A DNA stretch of 64,000 nucleotides, from contig NZ_JAHBYD010000020.1 in the NCBI RefSeq assembly GCF_019636135.1, forward strand, positions 1 through 64,000, given 5' to 3'. A model generated the notes under the pieces. That model searched no databases and was not told where the DNA came from. It saw only the letters and a list, made by a program, of their open reading frames with translations. This DNA is from Phenylobacterium sp. (GTDB taxonomy: Bacteria; Pseudomonadota; Alphaproteobacteria; Caulobacterales; Caulobacteraceae). Every line of letters begins with the position of its first letter. The first letter of the stretch is position 1. Below are positions 25,844 through 37,127 of this stretch, piece after piece. The position numbers and the translations under genes were made by a program.

Positions 25844-26683
25844 ATGGACAAACCGACCGCCCGGTTCGACGCCGACGCCCACGCCGCCGAGATCCACGCG
25901 CGCGGCTTCACGGTCATCCGCGACTTCATGGACGCGGCCACCCTCGCCAGGGTCCGCGAGACGCTGGCGCCGTTTCAGGACCGGCGCCATGGGCGCAACA
26001 GCTTCGAGGGCTACAGGACCGAGCGGGTCTACACGCTGGTGGCGCGGGGCGCGGTGTTCGAGGAGCTGACGGCCGAGCCACGGCTCATGGCCATCCTCGA
26101 CCGGTTCCTGCAGCCCGGCTACCTGCTGACCGCCAGCCAGTCGATCCAGATCAATCCGGGCGAGACGGCGCAGGACATCCACACCGACGACGGCTTCTAC
26201 CGCCAGCCGCGGCCGCGCCCGGCGATCAGCATGACGGTGATCGCGGCGGTGGACGACTTCACCCAGGCCAACGGCTGCACCGAGGTGATCCCCGGCAGCC
26301 ACCTGTGGGGCGACCCCGGCGCGCCTGAGCGGCCCGAGACGCAGGAGGCGCTGGAGGCCATGCTGGTCCCGATGGAGATGCCGGCGGGCGCGTGCTTCGT
26401 CATGGCCGGGACCTGCCTGCACCGTGGGGGCGCGAACCGGACCGGGCGGCCGCGCCTGGGCTTCACCAACCAGTACTGCGAGCCCTGGGGGCGGACGCAG
26501 GAGAACTTCTTCCTCGGCATCCCGCCGGAGCAGGCGCGGGCGATGTCGCCGCGGCTCCAGGCGCTGCTGGGCTACGACATCCACCCGCCGTTCATGGGCA
26601 TGGTGAGCTCGCTCCATCCGCGCCGGGCGCTGGAGCCGGACTGGGTGGCGCCGGTGGTGGCGCAGCGGGCGACCAAACCTTAG
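25844..26683 (+). CDS. phytanoyl-CoA dioxygenase (PhyH)-family oxygenase
   Basis: 279 residues. Fe(II) ligands H113 and D115 are in DIHTDDGFY, and the distal H193 is in TCLHRGGANRTGRPRL with the 2-oxoglutarate arginine following. SQSIQINPGETAQ is another typical landmark. Family members hydroxylate acyl-CoAs, quorum signals or natural-product precursors with Fe(II), O2 and 2-oxoglutarate. No transporter or CoA ligase is adjacent, so the substrate is open. It converges with the dienelactone hydrolase gene, leaving 12 bp. Confidence 0.82.
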   Translation: MDKPTARFDADAHAAEIHARGFTVIRDFMDAATLARVRETLAPFQDRRHGRNSFEGYRTERVYTLVARGAVFEELTAEPRLMAILDRFLQPGYLLTASQSIQINPGETAQDIHTDDGFYRQPRPRPAISMTVIAAVDDFTQANGCTEVIPGSHLWGDPGAPERPETQEALEAMLVPMEMPAGACFVMAGTCLHRGGANRTGRPRLGFTNQYCEPWGRTQENFFLGIPPEQARAMSPRLQALLGYDIHPPFMGMVSSLHPRRALEPDWVAPVVAQRATKP

Positions 26684-26695
26684 CTGTCATCCGCC

Positions 26696-27427
26696 CTACC
26701 CCAAATTCCGGCGGAACAGGGCGAACAGGCGTTCCCAGTGGCGTTCGGCGGCGGGCTTGTCGTAGACGGGGCGGCCCGGGAAGGCGAAGCCGTGGTGGAC
26801 GCCGGGGTAGAGTTCGACCTCGGCGTTGGCGTCCTTCAGCGAGGCGTCGAGGGCCTCGACCATCTCCCGCGGCGCGTAGCTGTCGTGCTCGGCGCAGGCG
26901 AAGTAGAGCTCGGCCCTGGTCTTCTGCGCCGCCAGGTGCGGGCTGTCGGGGCGGTCGGTGACCAGTTGCACGCCGTAGAGCGAGGCCGCGCAGGCGATCC
27001 GCTCGGGATGGCGGGCGGCGGCGTTGATCGCGTACTGGCCGCTCATGCAGTAGCCGATGGCGCCGGCCTTGCCGCGGCTGGCAGCCGGGTCGCGGTCGGC
27101 GAAGTCCAGCAGCGCGTCGGTGTCGTCCATCACGAGCGGAATGCTGAGCGAGCCCATCAGGTCGAACATCCGCGCCCGCGCCTCGGCCTCGGGCAGCGGC
27201 GGCAGGTCGCCCAGTTCCAGCACGCCCTTCCGGTAGTAGAGGTTGGGCAGCATCACATAGTAGCCGGCCGTGGCGATGCGGCGGGCCATGTCGCGCAGCT
27301 CCTCGCGGATCGCCGGGGCGTCCATGTAGAACATCACCAGGGGGTGCGGGCCGCCGCGCTCCGGGTGGACGATGAAGGTGGTGGTCTTCCCGTCCCGGGT
27401 GGGGATGTCGACGGTCTGCTCGATCAT
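26696..27427 (-). CDS. dienelactone hydrolase-family protein
   Basis: 243 residues, an alpha/beta hydrolase with a cysteine nucleophile: C127 in GYCMSG, D182 in EHDSYAP and the histidine of GVHHGFAFP (about 211-212). Dienelactone hydrolases open cyclic lactones during chloroaromatic breakdown, but many members have other ester substrates. It lies 6 bp downstream of the SDR gene, so the two form an operon. The pair could act in sequence on a small carbonyl or ester compound. Confidence 0.85.
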   Translation of the reverse strand: MIEQTVDIPTRDGKTTTFIVHPERGGPHPLVMFYMDAPAIREELRDMARRIATAGYYVMLPNLYYRKGVLELGDLPPLPEAEARARMFDLMGSLSIPLVMDDTDALLDFADRDPAASRGKAGAIGYCMSGQYAINAAARHPERIACAASLYGVQLVTDRPDSPHLAAQKTRAELYFACAEHDSYAPREMVEALDASLKDANAEVELYPGVHHGFAFPGRPVYDKPAAERHWERLFALFRRNLG

Positions 27428-27433
27428 GGGGCC

Positions 27434-28246
27434 TCAGACGAGTTCGGAGGGCGCGATCCCCAACTCTTGCAGCATCGGGGCGGCATGGTCGATGCAGCCG
27501 GTCATGGTCTTCGGGTCGCCGATGGAAAGCCGGTAGACCGCCTCGGCGATGTATTCGATGGGCGTGACGCGGTCCTTGGTCGCCTCGGTGATCAGGCCGT
27601 GGACGGCGACGCCGGGGGTGTCGACCAGGCCGGGCGAGATGACGTTGACGGCGACGTTGTCCTCGTAGACCTCGGAGGCGAGGCCGGTGGAGAAGCGCTC
27701 CAGGGCAGCCTTGCACATGCCGTAGATCGTGCCGCCGCCGCGGCGGTTGTAGGGCTGCTGCGGGTGGATGGCCGCGCCGGACGAGATGTTGACGATCCAG
27801 CCCTGCCGGCGCTCGCGCATCGACGGCAGGACGAGCTGGGCCAGGTGCAGCGGCGCCCAGACCTGGACCTCGAACATCAGGTCGAAGCGCCTCTTGGGGA
27901 AGGTCTCGACCGGGATGAAGAAGGTGACGGCCGCGTCGTTCACCAGGATGTCCACGGGGCCGTAGGCGGCGACGGTCTCATCGACCAGGCGGACGCGGTC
28001 GGCCTCGACCGAGAGGTCGGCCCTGACCGCCGTGGCCTCGCCGCCGGCGGCGCGGATGCGCTCGACGGTGGCGTGGAGCGTGCCGGGCAGCTTGCTCTCG
28101 CCCTCCTCGGCCGTGCGGGCGGAGGCGACGACCTTGGCGCCCTCCATGGCCAGGCGCACGGCGATGGCCTCGCCGATGCCGCGGCTGGCGCCGGTGACCA
28201 GCGCCACCTTGCCCTTCAGCGTCCCGTCCGGATTCACGCCCGCCAT
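27434..28246 (-). CDS. SDR-family NAD(P)-dependent oxidoreductase
   Basis: 270 residues. The cofactor motif TGASRGIG is at residues 18-25, NDAA follows the fourth strand (VDILVNDAAV), the catalytic serine lies in NISSGAA and the Tyr/Lys pair in YGMCKAAL. SPGLVDTPG is typical of classical SDRs. It reduces or oxidises an alcohol/ketone pair of unknown identity. A strong GGGAGGAG site precedes ATG 28246. It is first gene of a two-gene unit with the dienelactone hydrolase. Confidence 0.85.
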   Translation of the reverse strand: MAGVNPDGTLKGKVALVTGASRGIGEAIAVRLAMEGAKVVASARTAEEGESKLPGTLHATVERIRAAGGEATAVRADLSVEADRVRLVDETVAAYGPVDILVNDAAVTFFIPVETFPKRRFDLMFEVQVWAPLHLAQLVLPSMRERRQGWIVNISSGAAIHPQQPYNRRGGGTIYGMCKAALERFSTGLASEVYEDNVAVNVISPGLVDTPGVAVHGLITEATKDRVTPIEYIAEAVYRLSIGDPKTMTGCIDHAAPMLQELGIAPSELV

Positions 28247-28416
28247 CGCGCACTCCTCCCATACCGTTCTTTCTGATCGACGGCAGCGTCGCGCGGGACG
28301 CGGGGCGGCGCAAGGGCCAGGACCAATCCACTTCAGCGAACGCTTCCGCGAAGTGGGGCGGAAGGGGGTCGTGCGAATTCTTCGGCTTCGATGGCGCGTC
28401 AGCGCCGCTTTGATTC

Positions 28417-28518
28417 GACCACGAACGAACGCGAAGGCGCACGAACGCGTCGGGGATGATCCGGGCGCTGCGATCCCCTGCGGCCTGTTCGTGTGCCTTC
28501 GTGCTCGTTCGTGGTTCC
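28417..28518. repeat. palindromic element, family C-like (CCACGAACGAACGCGAAGG)
   Basis: GACCACGAACGAACGCGAAG and GGCGCACGAAC on the left are mirrored by GTTCGTGTGCCTTCGTGC and GTTCGTGGTTC on the right. It shares the word layout of the GGAACCACGAAAGACACGAA elements. It occupies the middle of the 372-bp gap 28247-28618, where no gene is visible. Confidence 0.65.
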
Positions 28519-28618
28519 AAATGACGGCGCCTGCGGCGCGCAGGAAGCCTGCGGCTGACACCCCGGATCAGGGCCGGTTCCCGTTGGCCAAGCCTGGTGA
28601 ACGCAATGCCGATTGGCC

Positions 28619-28867
28619 CTAGCCACGGTCGCCTTGCCGGATGTCGAGCCGGCCCACCGTGAGTTCGTCGACCTCCAGGCGGCGGATGCGCACGCTGCGG
28701 ACGGTGAGCCGGCCGATGACGAGGCGGCCGATGGCCAGCGCCCCGAGCGCGACCGCGCCGACGGCCAGGGCGCCCAGCATCGCCGAGCCCAGGGCCGCGG
28801 TCCCCACGGCGCCCGCGCCGACCGCCGCGGCGCCGGCGCGGGTGGCGGGCGGTCGGGAGGGCGTCAT
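28619..28867 (-). CDS. small five-residue-repeat (beta-helix-like) hypothetical protein
   Basis: 82 residues. After a basic N terminus and a Gly/Ala segment, nine units fit a five-residue period: GALAV, GAVAL, GALAI, GRLVI, GRLTV, RSVRI, RRLEV, DELTV, GRLDI. A hydrophobic residue is regular at positions 3 and 5, as in pentapeptide-repeat right-handed beta-helices, though the consensus is not A(D/N)LXX. The first half could instead insert in membrane. It starts 13 bp after the TPR/glycosyltransferase stop and is probably co-transcribed. The function is unknown. Confidence 0.62.
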   Translation of the reverse strand: MTPSRPPATRAGAAAVGAGAVGTAALGSAMLGALAVGAVALGALAIGRLVIGRLTVRSVRIRRLEVDELTVGRLDIRQGDRG

Positions 28868-28880
28868 GGCGATCCTCGGG

Positions 28881-29927
28881 TCAGGCGCGGGCGGCGAGCG
28901 CCGCCTTCACCTCGGCGACGACGCTGGCCCAGTCGCCGGGCTTGGGTTGCCGGAACAGGCGCAGCGACGGGTACCAGGGCGTATCGGTGCGGTCGGCCAT
29001 CCAGCGCCAGTCGGGGTTGAACGGCAGCATCACGAAGGTCGGCTTGCCCATGGCGCCGGCCAGGTGGGCCATGGCGGTGTCCACGGTGACCACGGCGCCG
29101 AGGCCTTCGAGGATCCTGCGGGTGTCCTCCAGGTCGCCGGCGCCGGTGTCCTCGGGCGCGAGGCCGGTCACGCCGGGCCAGGCCCGGATCCCGGCGGCGA
29201 TGTCGTCTGGCAGCGAGCGGTTGCGGTCGTTGACGTGCTCGGCGCTGCCGCGGGCGACGAAGCCCACCCCCGTTCCGCCGGGGCCGCCCGGCAGGTAGGG
29301 CGGCTGCGGCACCGTCGCGAGCGTCGTCCCCATGCGCCACGGCATCGAGCCGATCAGGGTCCAGGCGTCGTGACGCGGGATCGGCACCTGCCCCTCGCCG
29401 CTGATGACCGCCGCGCCGAGATGCTCGAACAGGCGCTTCAGCGGCGGCCGGCACGCGATCGTCACCGCGACGCCCTGGGCCTGCAGCGGCTTCACGAAGC
29501 GGGCGAACATGATCTGGTCGCCCAGGCCCTGCTCCATCACCGCCAGCAGGCTGTTCACCGGCTGACCCGTCCACTCGGGGAAGCTGAACTGCGGCTTCTT
29601 CATGCCGGGCCGGATGCGGCGCTCGTAGAGCGGCCAGCCGGCCGCGAAGTCGCCCGCCCGCAGCCGGACGTAGCCGAGGCGGCGTTCGAACTCGGGATCG
29701 CCCGGATGCCTGGCCAGTTGCGCGCGGTAGAGGGCCTCGGCGTCGGCGTGACGGCCCTGGTCTTCGAGCGTGAGGCCGAGGTTCAGCGGCACCGCCGACG
29801 GCGGATCGCCCTTCATCAGCGCGCGATAGAGGCCCTCGGCGTCCGCGAGACGGCCCTCGCGGGTGGCCGCCGTCGCCATCTCGAACAGTTGCGTGAGGGT
29901 GAAACGTTGGGGGACGGGCTGGGACAT
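28881..29927 (-). CDS. TPR protein with GT9/GT41-like glycosyltransferase C-terminal domain
   Basis: 348 residues. N-terminal tetratricopeptide repeats (about 10-100) include [21 protein letters not shown] and [26 protein letters not shown]-like domain then has [22 protein letters not shown] and, near the end, [31 protein letters not shown], the pattern of heptosyltransferase-like and TPR-fused transferases. Proteins of this type often sit in polysaccharide or flagellin-glycosylation loci. The acceptor is unknown. The ATG at 29927 is used; an ATG 13 codons upstream (29966) has no better ribosome site. Confidence 0.72.
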   Translation of the reverse strand: MSQPVPQRFTLTQLFEMATAATREGRLADAEGLYRALMKGDPPSAVPLNLGLTLEDQGRHADAEALYRAQLARHPGDPEFERRLGYVRLRAGDFAAGWPLYERRIRPGMKKPQFSFPEWTGQPVNSLLAVMEQGLGDQIMFARFVKPLQAQGVAVTIACRPPLKRLFEHLGAAVISGEGQVPIPRHDAWTLIGSMPWRMGTTLATVPQPPYLPGGPGGTGVGFVARGSAEHVNDRNRSLPDDIAAGIRAWPGVTGLAPEDTGAGDLEDTRRILEGLGAVVTVDTAMAHLAGAMGKPTFVMLPFNPDWRWMADRTDTPWYPSLRLFRQPKPGDWASVVAEVKAALAARA

Positions 29928-30009
29928 CGCGGTCAGACCCATGGCCTGCGTGCGCCGCGTTGGCAAGCCGGGCCTGCGGGCGGACGCCGCACACGCCCGA
30001 GGCGCCGCG

Positions 30010-32121
<2,112 letters not shown>

Positions 32122-32137
32122 TCTGTCACAGGGCCTT

Positions 32138-32281
32138 GGGAACCACGAAAGACACGAAAATCACGAAGGCGCCCGGAGACCCCGCGCCAGCGGAGGCTCA
32201 GTCGTCTGGAACCACAGAAGACACGGAAAACACAGAAATCCGGCGGCTCCTTCTGTGTTTTCCGTGTCCTTCTGTGGTTCC
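32138..32281. repeat. palindromic element, family C (GGAACCACAGAAGACACGG)
   Basis: A direct half-unit GGAACCACGAAAGACACGAA at 32138 is followed by an inverted repeat. Its left arm, from 32208, begins GGAACCACAGAAGACACGG. Its right arm, ending at 32281, is TTCTGTGTTTTCCGTGTCC continuing to GTGGTTCC. Arms are about 30 bp with a single bulge. It lies between flhB and cckA and could form a very stable hairpin. The short flanks up to 32335 contain nothing else. Confidence 0.8.
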
Positions 32282-32335
32282 TTGAATAGGACGGTGCCGC
32301 TTCGCGGCCTTTTCGACGGGGCGCATCCTTCGCGG

Positions 32336-33415
32336 TCAATGGTGGGCGGGGCGGTTGCGGGCCGAGCCCATGATGAAGCCGATGATCCTGGCCACGGCCT
32401 CGAAGTGGGCGGGCGGGATCATCTCCTCGATCTCGACGGCGGCGTAGAGCGCGCGCGCGAGCGGCGGGTCCTCGATGACCGGCACGCCGGCCTCCTCGGC
32501 CACCGAGCGGATCTTGAGCGCCAGCGAGTCGAGGCCCTTGGCCACGCACACGGGCGCGGCGTGCTCGCCCTGTTCGTACTTCAGCGCCACGGCGTAGTGG
32601 GTCGGGTTCATGACCACCACCGTCGCCTCGGGCACCGCCTGCATCATGCGCCGCCGCGCGCGCTCGTGGCGGAGCTGCCGCTGGCGCGCCTTCACATGGG
32701 GGTCGCCCTCGGTCTGCTTGTAGTCCTCCTTCACCTCCTCCTTGGTCATGCGCATGCGGACCAGGAAGCGCCGGCGCTGCCAGAGGAAATCGGCGCCGGC
32801 GATGACCAGGGTGAAGGCCGCCACCGAGAACACCAGCCGCTTCAGGATGTCGAGGCAGTATGGCAGCATCGCCGCCGGATCGAGGGCCGAGAGCGAGGCG
32901 AACGTCTCGACCGCCGGCTTCAGCACCACCCAGCCGATGACCGCGATGGCGATCACCTTCACGATCGACTTCACGAACTGCATCAGCGCGTCGGGGCCGA
33001 ACATGCGCTGCAGGCCCTTGCGCGGGTCGATCTTGGAGAAGTCGGGCTTCAGCTTGTCGGGCGTGATGCGCAGGCCGCTCTGGACGAGGTTGGCGGCCAC
33101 GCCCGAGAGCGCGGTGGCCGCCATCACGAACAGGAGCGCAGGCGCGCCGGCCATCAGGGCGTACTTCAGCACCCGGACCCCGCCGCCGCCTTCCAGGATC
33201 ATCTGGTCGGGCCGGGCGATGAACGGCAGCAGTTGCGAGGCCATGTTGCGCGACAGCCAGCCGCCGCCGACCAGCACCACGGCGGACGCCGCCGACAGCG
33301 TCGCGAACGACGCCAGGTCCATGGTCTTGGCGCCGTCGCCCTTCTCCCGCGCCTGCTCGAGCTTTCGCGGGGTGGCTTCTTCTGTCTTGGACTCGCGATC
33401 GGGACCTTCACTCAT
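32336..33415 (-). CDS. flhB: flagellar type III export protein FlhB
   Basis: 359 residues. Charged N terminus (EEATPRKLEQAREKGD), four membrane helices, a cytoplasmic linker with VKEDYKQTEGDPHVKARQRQLR, then the autocleavage site N270-P271 in NPTHYAVALKY. FlhB switches the export apparatus from rod/hook to filament substrates after self-cleavage. It is in line with fliR and fliQ on the same strand, though palindromic elements separate it from both fliR and cckA. Confidence 0.95.
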   Translation of the reverse strand: MSEGPDRESKTEEATPRKLEQAREKGDGAKTMDLASFATLSAASAVVLVGGGWLSRNMASQLLPFIARPDQMILEGGGGVRVLKYALMAGAPALLFVMAATALSGVAANLVQSGLRITPDKLKPDFSKIDPRKGLQRMFGPDALMQFVKSIVKVIAIAVIGWVVLKPAVETFASLSALDPAAMLPYCLDILKRLVFSVAAFTLVIAGADFLWQRRRFLVRMRMTKEEVKEDYKQTEGDPHVKARQRQLRHERARRRMMQAVPEATVVVMNPTHYAVALKYEQGEHAAPVCVAKGLDSLALKIRSVAEEAGVPVIEDPPLARALYAAVEIEEMIPPAHFEAVARIIGFIMGSARNRPAHH

Positions 33416-33500
33416 CCTGCTTCGCTCCTGGCGGAGCTTCGCAGGACAGGTCCTGCTTCAGAGCGGGGGCGAAGCCCTGCGAAGCCTTGGCGAAGCAGGG
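33416..33500. repeat. CCTGCTTCGC palindromic element between fliR and flhB
   Basis: CCTGCTTCGC at the left is the inverse of GCGAAGCAGG at the right, with further copies CTTCGCAGG and CCTGCGAAG inside. It exactly fills the space between the fliR stop and the flhB start. It would place a strong structure in the middle of the flagellar transcript. Confidence 0.7.
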
Positions 33501-34262
33501 TCATCGCGGCGCGAACGTCCCGATGAGGTCACGATAGCGGTCCACCCAGATCATCCCGATCGTCCCCAGGCTGAGGGCGAAGATCGACAGGCCCAGCATC
33601 ACGCTGAGCGGGGCGGCGACGAAGAACACCTGGAACTGCGGCATCACCCGCCCGACGAGGCCCGTGGCGATGTTGAAGACCAGCGAGAAGACCACCACCG
33701 GAGCCGCCAGTTGCAGGCCCAGCGCAAACGACCTGCCCATGGTCTGGATGGCGAGCTGGCCCGCGTCCGCCACGGGCACGGCGCGCGAGAACGGGAAGAG
33801 CTCGAAGCTGCTCACCAGCGCGTTCAGGAAGAGCTGGTGCAGGTCGGTCGCGAAGATGAGGGTCATGCCGATCAGCCCCAGGAAGGTGCCGAGCGTGGCG
33901 GAGGGCTGGGCCTGCGTCGGGTTGGCGGTCTGGGCGAACGACAGCGTGGTCTGCAGCGAGACGATTTCGCCGGCCGTCGCCAGCGAGCTCATGAAGAGGC
34001 GCAGGACCGCGCCGATCAGGAGGCCGATGAAGAGCTCCTTGATCACCGCGCCGGCGAGGCCGGCGGCGTCGGCCGGGATCGCCGGGACGCCGCGGACGAC
34101 CACGGGGAACAGCATCAGCGTCAGCGCCAGCGCGAACGACAGCCGGATGCGCGGCGGGATGAACGCCTCGCCGAAGCCCGGCAGCAGCATGACGATGGCG
34201 CCCAGCCGCGCGAAGACGAGGCCGGCGGCGAAGACCTGCTGGGCGGTGGCGTAGCTCTCCAT
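33501..34262 (-). CDS. fliR: flagellar biosynthesis protein FliR
   Basis: 253 residues, six predicted membrane helices. Typical features are ARLGAIVMLLPGFGEAFIPPRIRLSFALALTL near the N terminus and the conserved ATDLHQLFLNALVSSFELFP segment. FliR joins FliP and FliQ in the export gate inside the flagellar basal body MS ring. It lies 12 bp after fliQ, so they are co-transcribed. Confidence 0.94.
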   Translation of the reverse strand: MESYATAQQVFAAGLVFARLGAIVMLLPGFGEAFIPPRIRLSFALALTLMLFPVVVRGVPAIPADAAGLAGAVIKELFIGLLIGAVLRLFMSSLATAGEIVSLQTTLSFAQTANPTQAQPSATLGTFLGLIGMTLIFATDLHQLFLNALVSSFELFPFSRAVPVADAGQLAIQTMGRSFALGLQLAAPVVVFSLVFNIATGLVGRVMPQFQVFFVAAPLSVMLGLSIFALSLGTIGMIWVDRYRDLIGTFAPR

Positions 34263-34274
34263 CGCCCCGGCGCC

Positions 34275-34538
34275 CTACATGCCTGCGATGCGGGCCGCGA
34301 TGTTGCGCATGAAGCCGCTCATCAGCGCGCCCATCAGCGGCAGGAAGAGCAGCAGCGAGACGAAGATCGCCACGATCTTCGGGGCGTAGACCAGCGTCTG
34401 CTCCTGAATCTGGGTCAGCGCCTGCAGGAGGCCGATGCCCACGCCCACGATCAGCCCGACGATCAGGACCGGCGCGCTGAGCTGGATCGTCAGCCAGATG
34501 GCGTCGCGCCCGACGTCCAGAACCTCGGCGCCATTCAT
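34275..34538 (-). CDS. fliQ: flagellar biosynthesis protein FliQ
   Basis: 87 residues, the family size, with two helices: AIWLTIQLSAPVLIVGLIVGVGIGLLQALTQIQEQTL and IVAIFVSLLLFLPLMGALM. FliQ packs around FliP/FliR in the flagellar export gate. It is the first gene of the fliQ-fliR-flhB run. The 163 bp upstream contain no gene and probably hold the promoter. Confidence 0.94.
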   Translation of the reverse strand: MNGAEVLDVGRDAIWLTIQLSAPVLIVGLIVGVGIGLLQALTQIQEQTLVYAPKIVAIFVSLLLFLPLMGALMSGFMRNIAARIAGM

Positions 34539-34701
34539 GCGGAAACCCTCATACGGAAAGAGGCGGCCACCCGCGCCGCCCGTCCCGCCGAATATCGCCC
34601 GTCATGGTTAACGAAAGGCCAAGGACCGTTAACGAACGCGGAGTCGTCCCCGGCGGTCGGCGTCCCGGCGATCGGCGCCTTGGGTCGCACGGGCCGCGAG
34701 C

Positions 34702-36039
34702 CTACTTCGCCCGCGGCTCCTTCGCGAGACGGCTCATGAGCAGGGCCGCGCGCTTGGCCTGGATGTCGAGGCTCCTGAGGTCGGCGGTCTCGCCCGGCGC
34801 GTGGCTGCCCTCGCCGGCCATGCCCAGGCCGACCAGGCCGTCGATGAAGGCGACGAAGGAGATGTCGCCCGCGCCGCGGTTGGCGGGGTCGCCGGCGGGC
34901 ATCTCGGGCAGGCCCAGGCTGGCGTTCACCGCGTTCAGCCTGGCGAGCAGCGCCCTGTTGCCATCGGTCGGCGCCATGGGCGGATAGCCGTCGTCGGAGA
35001 AGGCGAGCCTGGCCTCGGTCCTGTCGAGATGGCGCGCCACGATGGCCTGCATGCGCTCGCGCACACGGGCCTCCTGCTCGGGCGAGAGCGTGCGGATGTC
35101 GCCGCGGGCGATGGCGGTCGAGGCGATGACGTTGGGCTTGCCGGCGGCGGTCCCGCCGGTGTCGTCGCCGTTCAGCTCGGCCTGCGAGCCGCCCAGGATC
35201 AGGCCCACGTTGTAGGTGAGGTTCGGCTCGGGCAGCTCGCGGCGGAACTCGTCGAGGATGCGGGCGAGCTCGTAGATGGCGCCACAGCCCGCGTCGCCGC
35301 GGCAGACGCCCGACGAGTGGCCGGACCGGGCGCCGGCGTGGAGGGTCCAGGACGTGGAGGAGCGGCGCGCGATGGAGCCGATATCCTTGCCGCCGCTGCG
35401 CGAAAGGCCTTCGAAATCAAGCGCGACGTCGCTCTTCCTCGCGGCCTCGACAAGGTCCGCGCGCACCACCGACAGCGGCGCGCCGGGCTTCTCCTCGTCG
35501 CCGGTCAGGACCACGGTGATGTCGGCGTCCTTCAGCGTGCCGGCCGCCTGCATGGCGCGCAGCGCGGCCACGATGATCACGTCGCCGCCCTTCATGTCGC
35601 CGACGCCGGGGCCTTCGGCGATGTCGCCCTCGACCTTCCAGCCCAGGAAGCCGCTGTCGGGCTCGAAGACGGTGTCGAGGTGGCCGATCAGCAGCATCCG
35701 CTTGCCGCGACCGTCGCCCTTGTGGGTGGCCACGAGGTGGCCGGCGCGGCCGGCATGGGCCATCGGGATCCAGCGGACCGTGAAGCCCAGTTGCTCGAAC
35801 TCGGGGCGCAGCATGGCGCCCACGCGCTCCACGCCCGCGAGGTTCATGGTGCCGGAATTCACGCGCACCAGCTCTTCGAGGAGCTTGAGATTGCGGCCGC
35901 GGTCGGCGTCGATGGCGGCGACCATCTTCGCTTCGGCGGGCGTGAGCCTGGGCGCGCCCCAGGCCTGCGAGGTCAGGGCGGGTTGAGCGGCGAGGCACGC
36001 CGCCACAAGGGCGGCGGCGGGGAATGCGCGATCGGGCAT
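34702..36039 (-). CDS. exported M20-family peptidase (glutamate carboxypeptidase-like)
   Basis: 445 residues. Signal peptide (AFPAAALVAACLAAQPALTSQA). Metal and catalytic motifs are IGHLDTVFEPD, GPGVGDMKGG, TGDEEKPG and the C-terminal SHAPGE histidine. A second lid domain with ARSGHSSGVCRGDAGCGAIYELARIL contains a Cys pair that could form a disulfide. It is related to carboxypeptidase G2-like enzymes. It starts 9 bp after the stop of the XRE-type regulator gene, suggesting co-transcription. Confidence 0.85.
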   Translation of the reverse strand: MPDRAFPAAALVAACLAAQPALTSQAWGAPRLTPAEAKMVAAIDADRGRNLKLLEELVRVNSGTMNLAGVERVGAMLRPEFEQLGFTVRWIPMAHAGRAGHLVATHKGDGRGKRMLLIGHLDTVFEPDSGFLGWKVEGDIAEGPGVGDMKGGDVIIVAALRAMQAAGTLKDADITVVLTGDEEKPGAPLSVVRADLVEAARKSDVALDFEGLSRSGGKDIGSIARRSSTSWTLHAGARSGHSSGVCRGDAGCGAIYELARILDEFRRELPEPNLTYNVGLILGGSQAELNGDDTGGTAAGKPNVIASTAIARGDIRTLSPEQEARVRERMQAIVARHLDRTEARLAFSDDGYPPMAPTDGNRALLARLNAVNASLGLPEMPAGDPANRGAGDISFVAFIDGLVGLGMAGEGSHAPGETADLRSLDIQAKRAALLMSRLAKEPRAK

Positions 36040-36048
36040 TCCTTCCTT

Positions 36049-36435
36049 TTAGCCCGGCTGGCTCCGCAGGCTACGGACGAATTCCACCAGGGCGGACCGC
36101 GAGACGCCCTTAGGGAGTCCCGCGTACGCCTTGAGCAGCTCCAGCGCACCGGGCTCCGCAAGCAGGGCCGCGACCTCGTCGACGGCGCCGCTGTTGACCG
36201 AGGCTTCCCCGAACATCTCGGCCACCGGCACGCCCAGGGTCTTGGCGATCCGCGTGAGCATGGAGGCGCTGACGCGGTTGGCCCCGCGTTCGTACTTCTG
36301 GATCTGCTGGAAGGTCACGCCGGCCGCTTCGGCCAGCGCCTGTTGCGAAAGCCCACGCACCTTGCGGAGGAGCCGAATCCGCGCGCCGACGGCGACGTCG
36401 ACAGGGTCAGCGGCCGCTTCGGATTTGTTGGCCAT
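36049..36435 (-). CDS. XRE-family helix-turn-helix regulator
   Basis: 128 residues. The HTH at about 16-72 ([53 protein letters not shown]) is of the Cro/C1 type, followed by a roughly 50-residue C-terminal region ending LVEFVRSL. This layout is common for single-copy regulators in Caulobacterales. A longer frame upstream exists, but [11 protein letters not shown] is the natural family start. It probably leads a two-gene unit with the M20 peptidase. Confidence 0.82.
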   Translation of the reverse strand: MANKSEAAADPVDVAVGARIRLLRKVRGLSQQALAEAAGVTFQQIQKYERGANRVSASMLTRIAKTLGVPVAEMFGEASVNSGAVDEVAALLAEPGALELLKAYAGLPKGVSRSALVEFVRSLRSQPG

Positions 36436-36469
36436 GGATTCTTCGGGTCTCCTGTGGGGGGCTTGAGCT

Positions 36470-36694
36470 CTACCGCGCCCGGCTGGCCGCATCGTTGGCG
36501 GGCGGCGCCAGGTCTTCTTGCGGAGCGGGGTTGTCGGAAATGAAGTAGCAGGCTTCGGCGACCGCGATGCCCACGGCCCGCCGAAGCGGGCCGAACGCCG
36601 GCGCATCGCGCTCGAGTTGGATCAGCTCTTCTTCGTAGGGCATCAGCATCTCCATGAGATTTTGAGCGAGACGCTTGCCGTGCTCCGAATCCAT
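36470..36694 (-). CDS. small hypothetical protein
   Basis: 74 residues ([29 protein letters not shown]...), acidic and helical, with a Pro/Ala-rich C terminus. No family is recognised. AAGGGGG precedes ATG 36694. It lies 34 bp upstream of the XRE regulator on the same strand and may be its co-transcribed partner. Confidence 0.5.
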   Translation of the reverse strand: MDSEHGKRLAQNLMEMLMPYEEELIQLERDAPAFGPLRRAVGIAVAEACYFISDNPAPQEDLAPPANDAASRAR

Positions 36695-36972
36695 GGGGCC
36701 CCCTTTTGTCGGAACCTCGACCATCGAATAGGCGAATGCAAGCAACCCCAACGAGCGGTTCGATGAGAAGCGCCCGTGCGTCGCAAGGGTCGGGGAACTC
36801 CCGGTCCCAGAATGGGTTAGCCGCCTCCGACGGGGCAGGCACGCCGACATCAAGGGCCGCGGTCAGCCTGCGACATCGCCGATTTCGACGATGCGCTGCG
36901 GCAGATCGCGTAGCGAGTTCCGCGGACGCCGCCCGACGGCACCGCTCCGCCCGAGGGGCCCCGCCCGCAATG

Positions 36973-37127
36973 TCGGCGAAAAAAACGCCGCGCCCGGGGG
37001 CGCGGCGAGTTCATAGGGAGGAAACGCCCAAAAGGGCGTTACCTTTGTGCGCCTTTGCTGCACTGCACGCAAGCCCTGATTTCGTATGGGAGTGAATTTC
37101 TTCGGGACCGGCGCATGCCCTGTGGTT
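36973..37127 (-). ncRNA. candidate small RNA with anti-Shine-Dalgarno segment
   Basis: On the minus strand a promoter-like ATGACCG (37150-37156) and GCTAACCC (37133-37140) resemble the Caulobacter TTGACGS / GCTANAWC pair at a 9-bp spacing. About 90 bases on comes a stem AACGCCC-TTTT-GGGCGTT (37023-37040), a single-stranded TCCTCCCTA (37014-37022) complementary to ribosome binding sites, then an intrinsic terminator with T7. This is the architecture of many Hfq-type regulatory RNAs. No reading frame is present. The 5' end is a guess. Confidence 0.38.
36979..37007 (-). terminator. strong intrinsic terminator
   Basis: CGCCGCGCCC (36986-36995) pairs with GGGCGCGGCG (36998-37007) and is followed on the minus strand by seven T (36979-36985). 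It ends either the candidate small RNA or the TetR transcript. Confidence 0.85.

Noticed and set aside
28417..28518. Possible CRISPR array or phage repeats in the palindromic regions
   Set aside because: The units are inverted rather than direct, with no regular spacers and no cas genes nearby.
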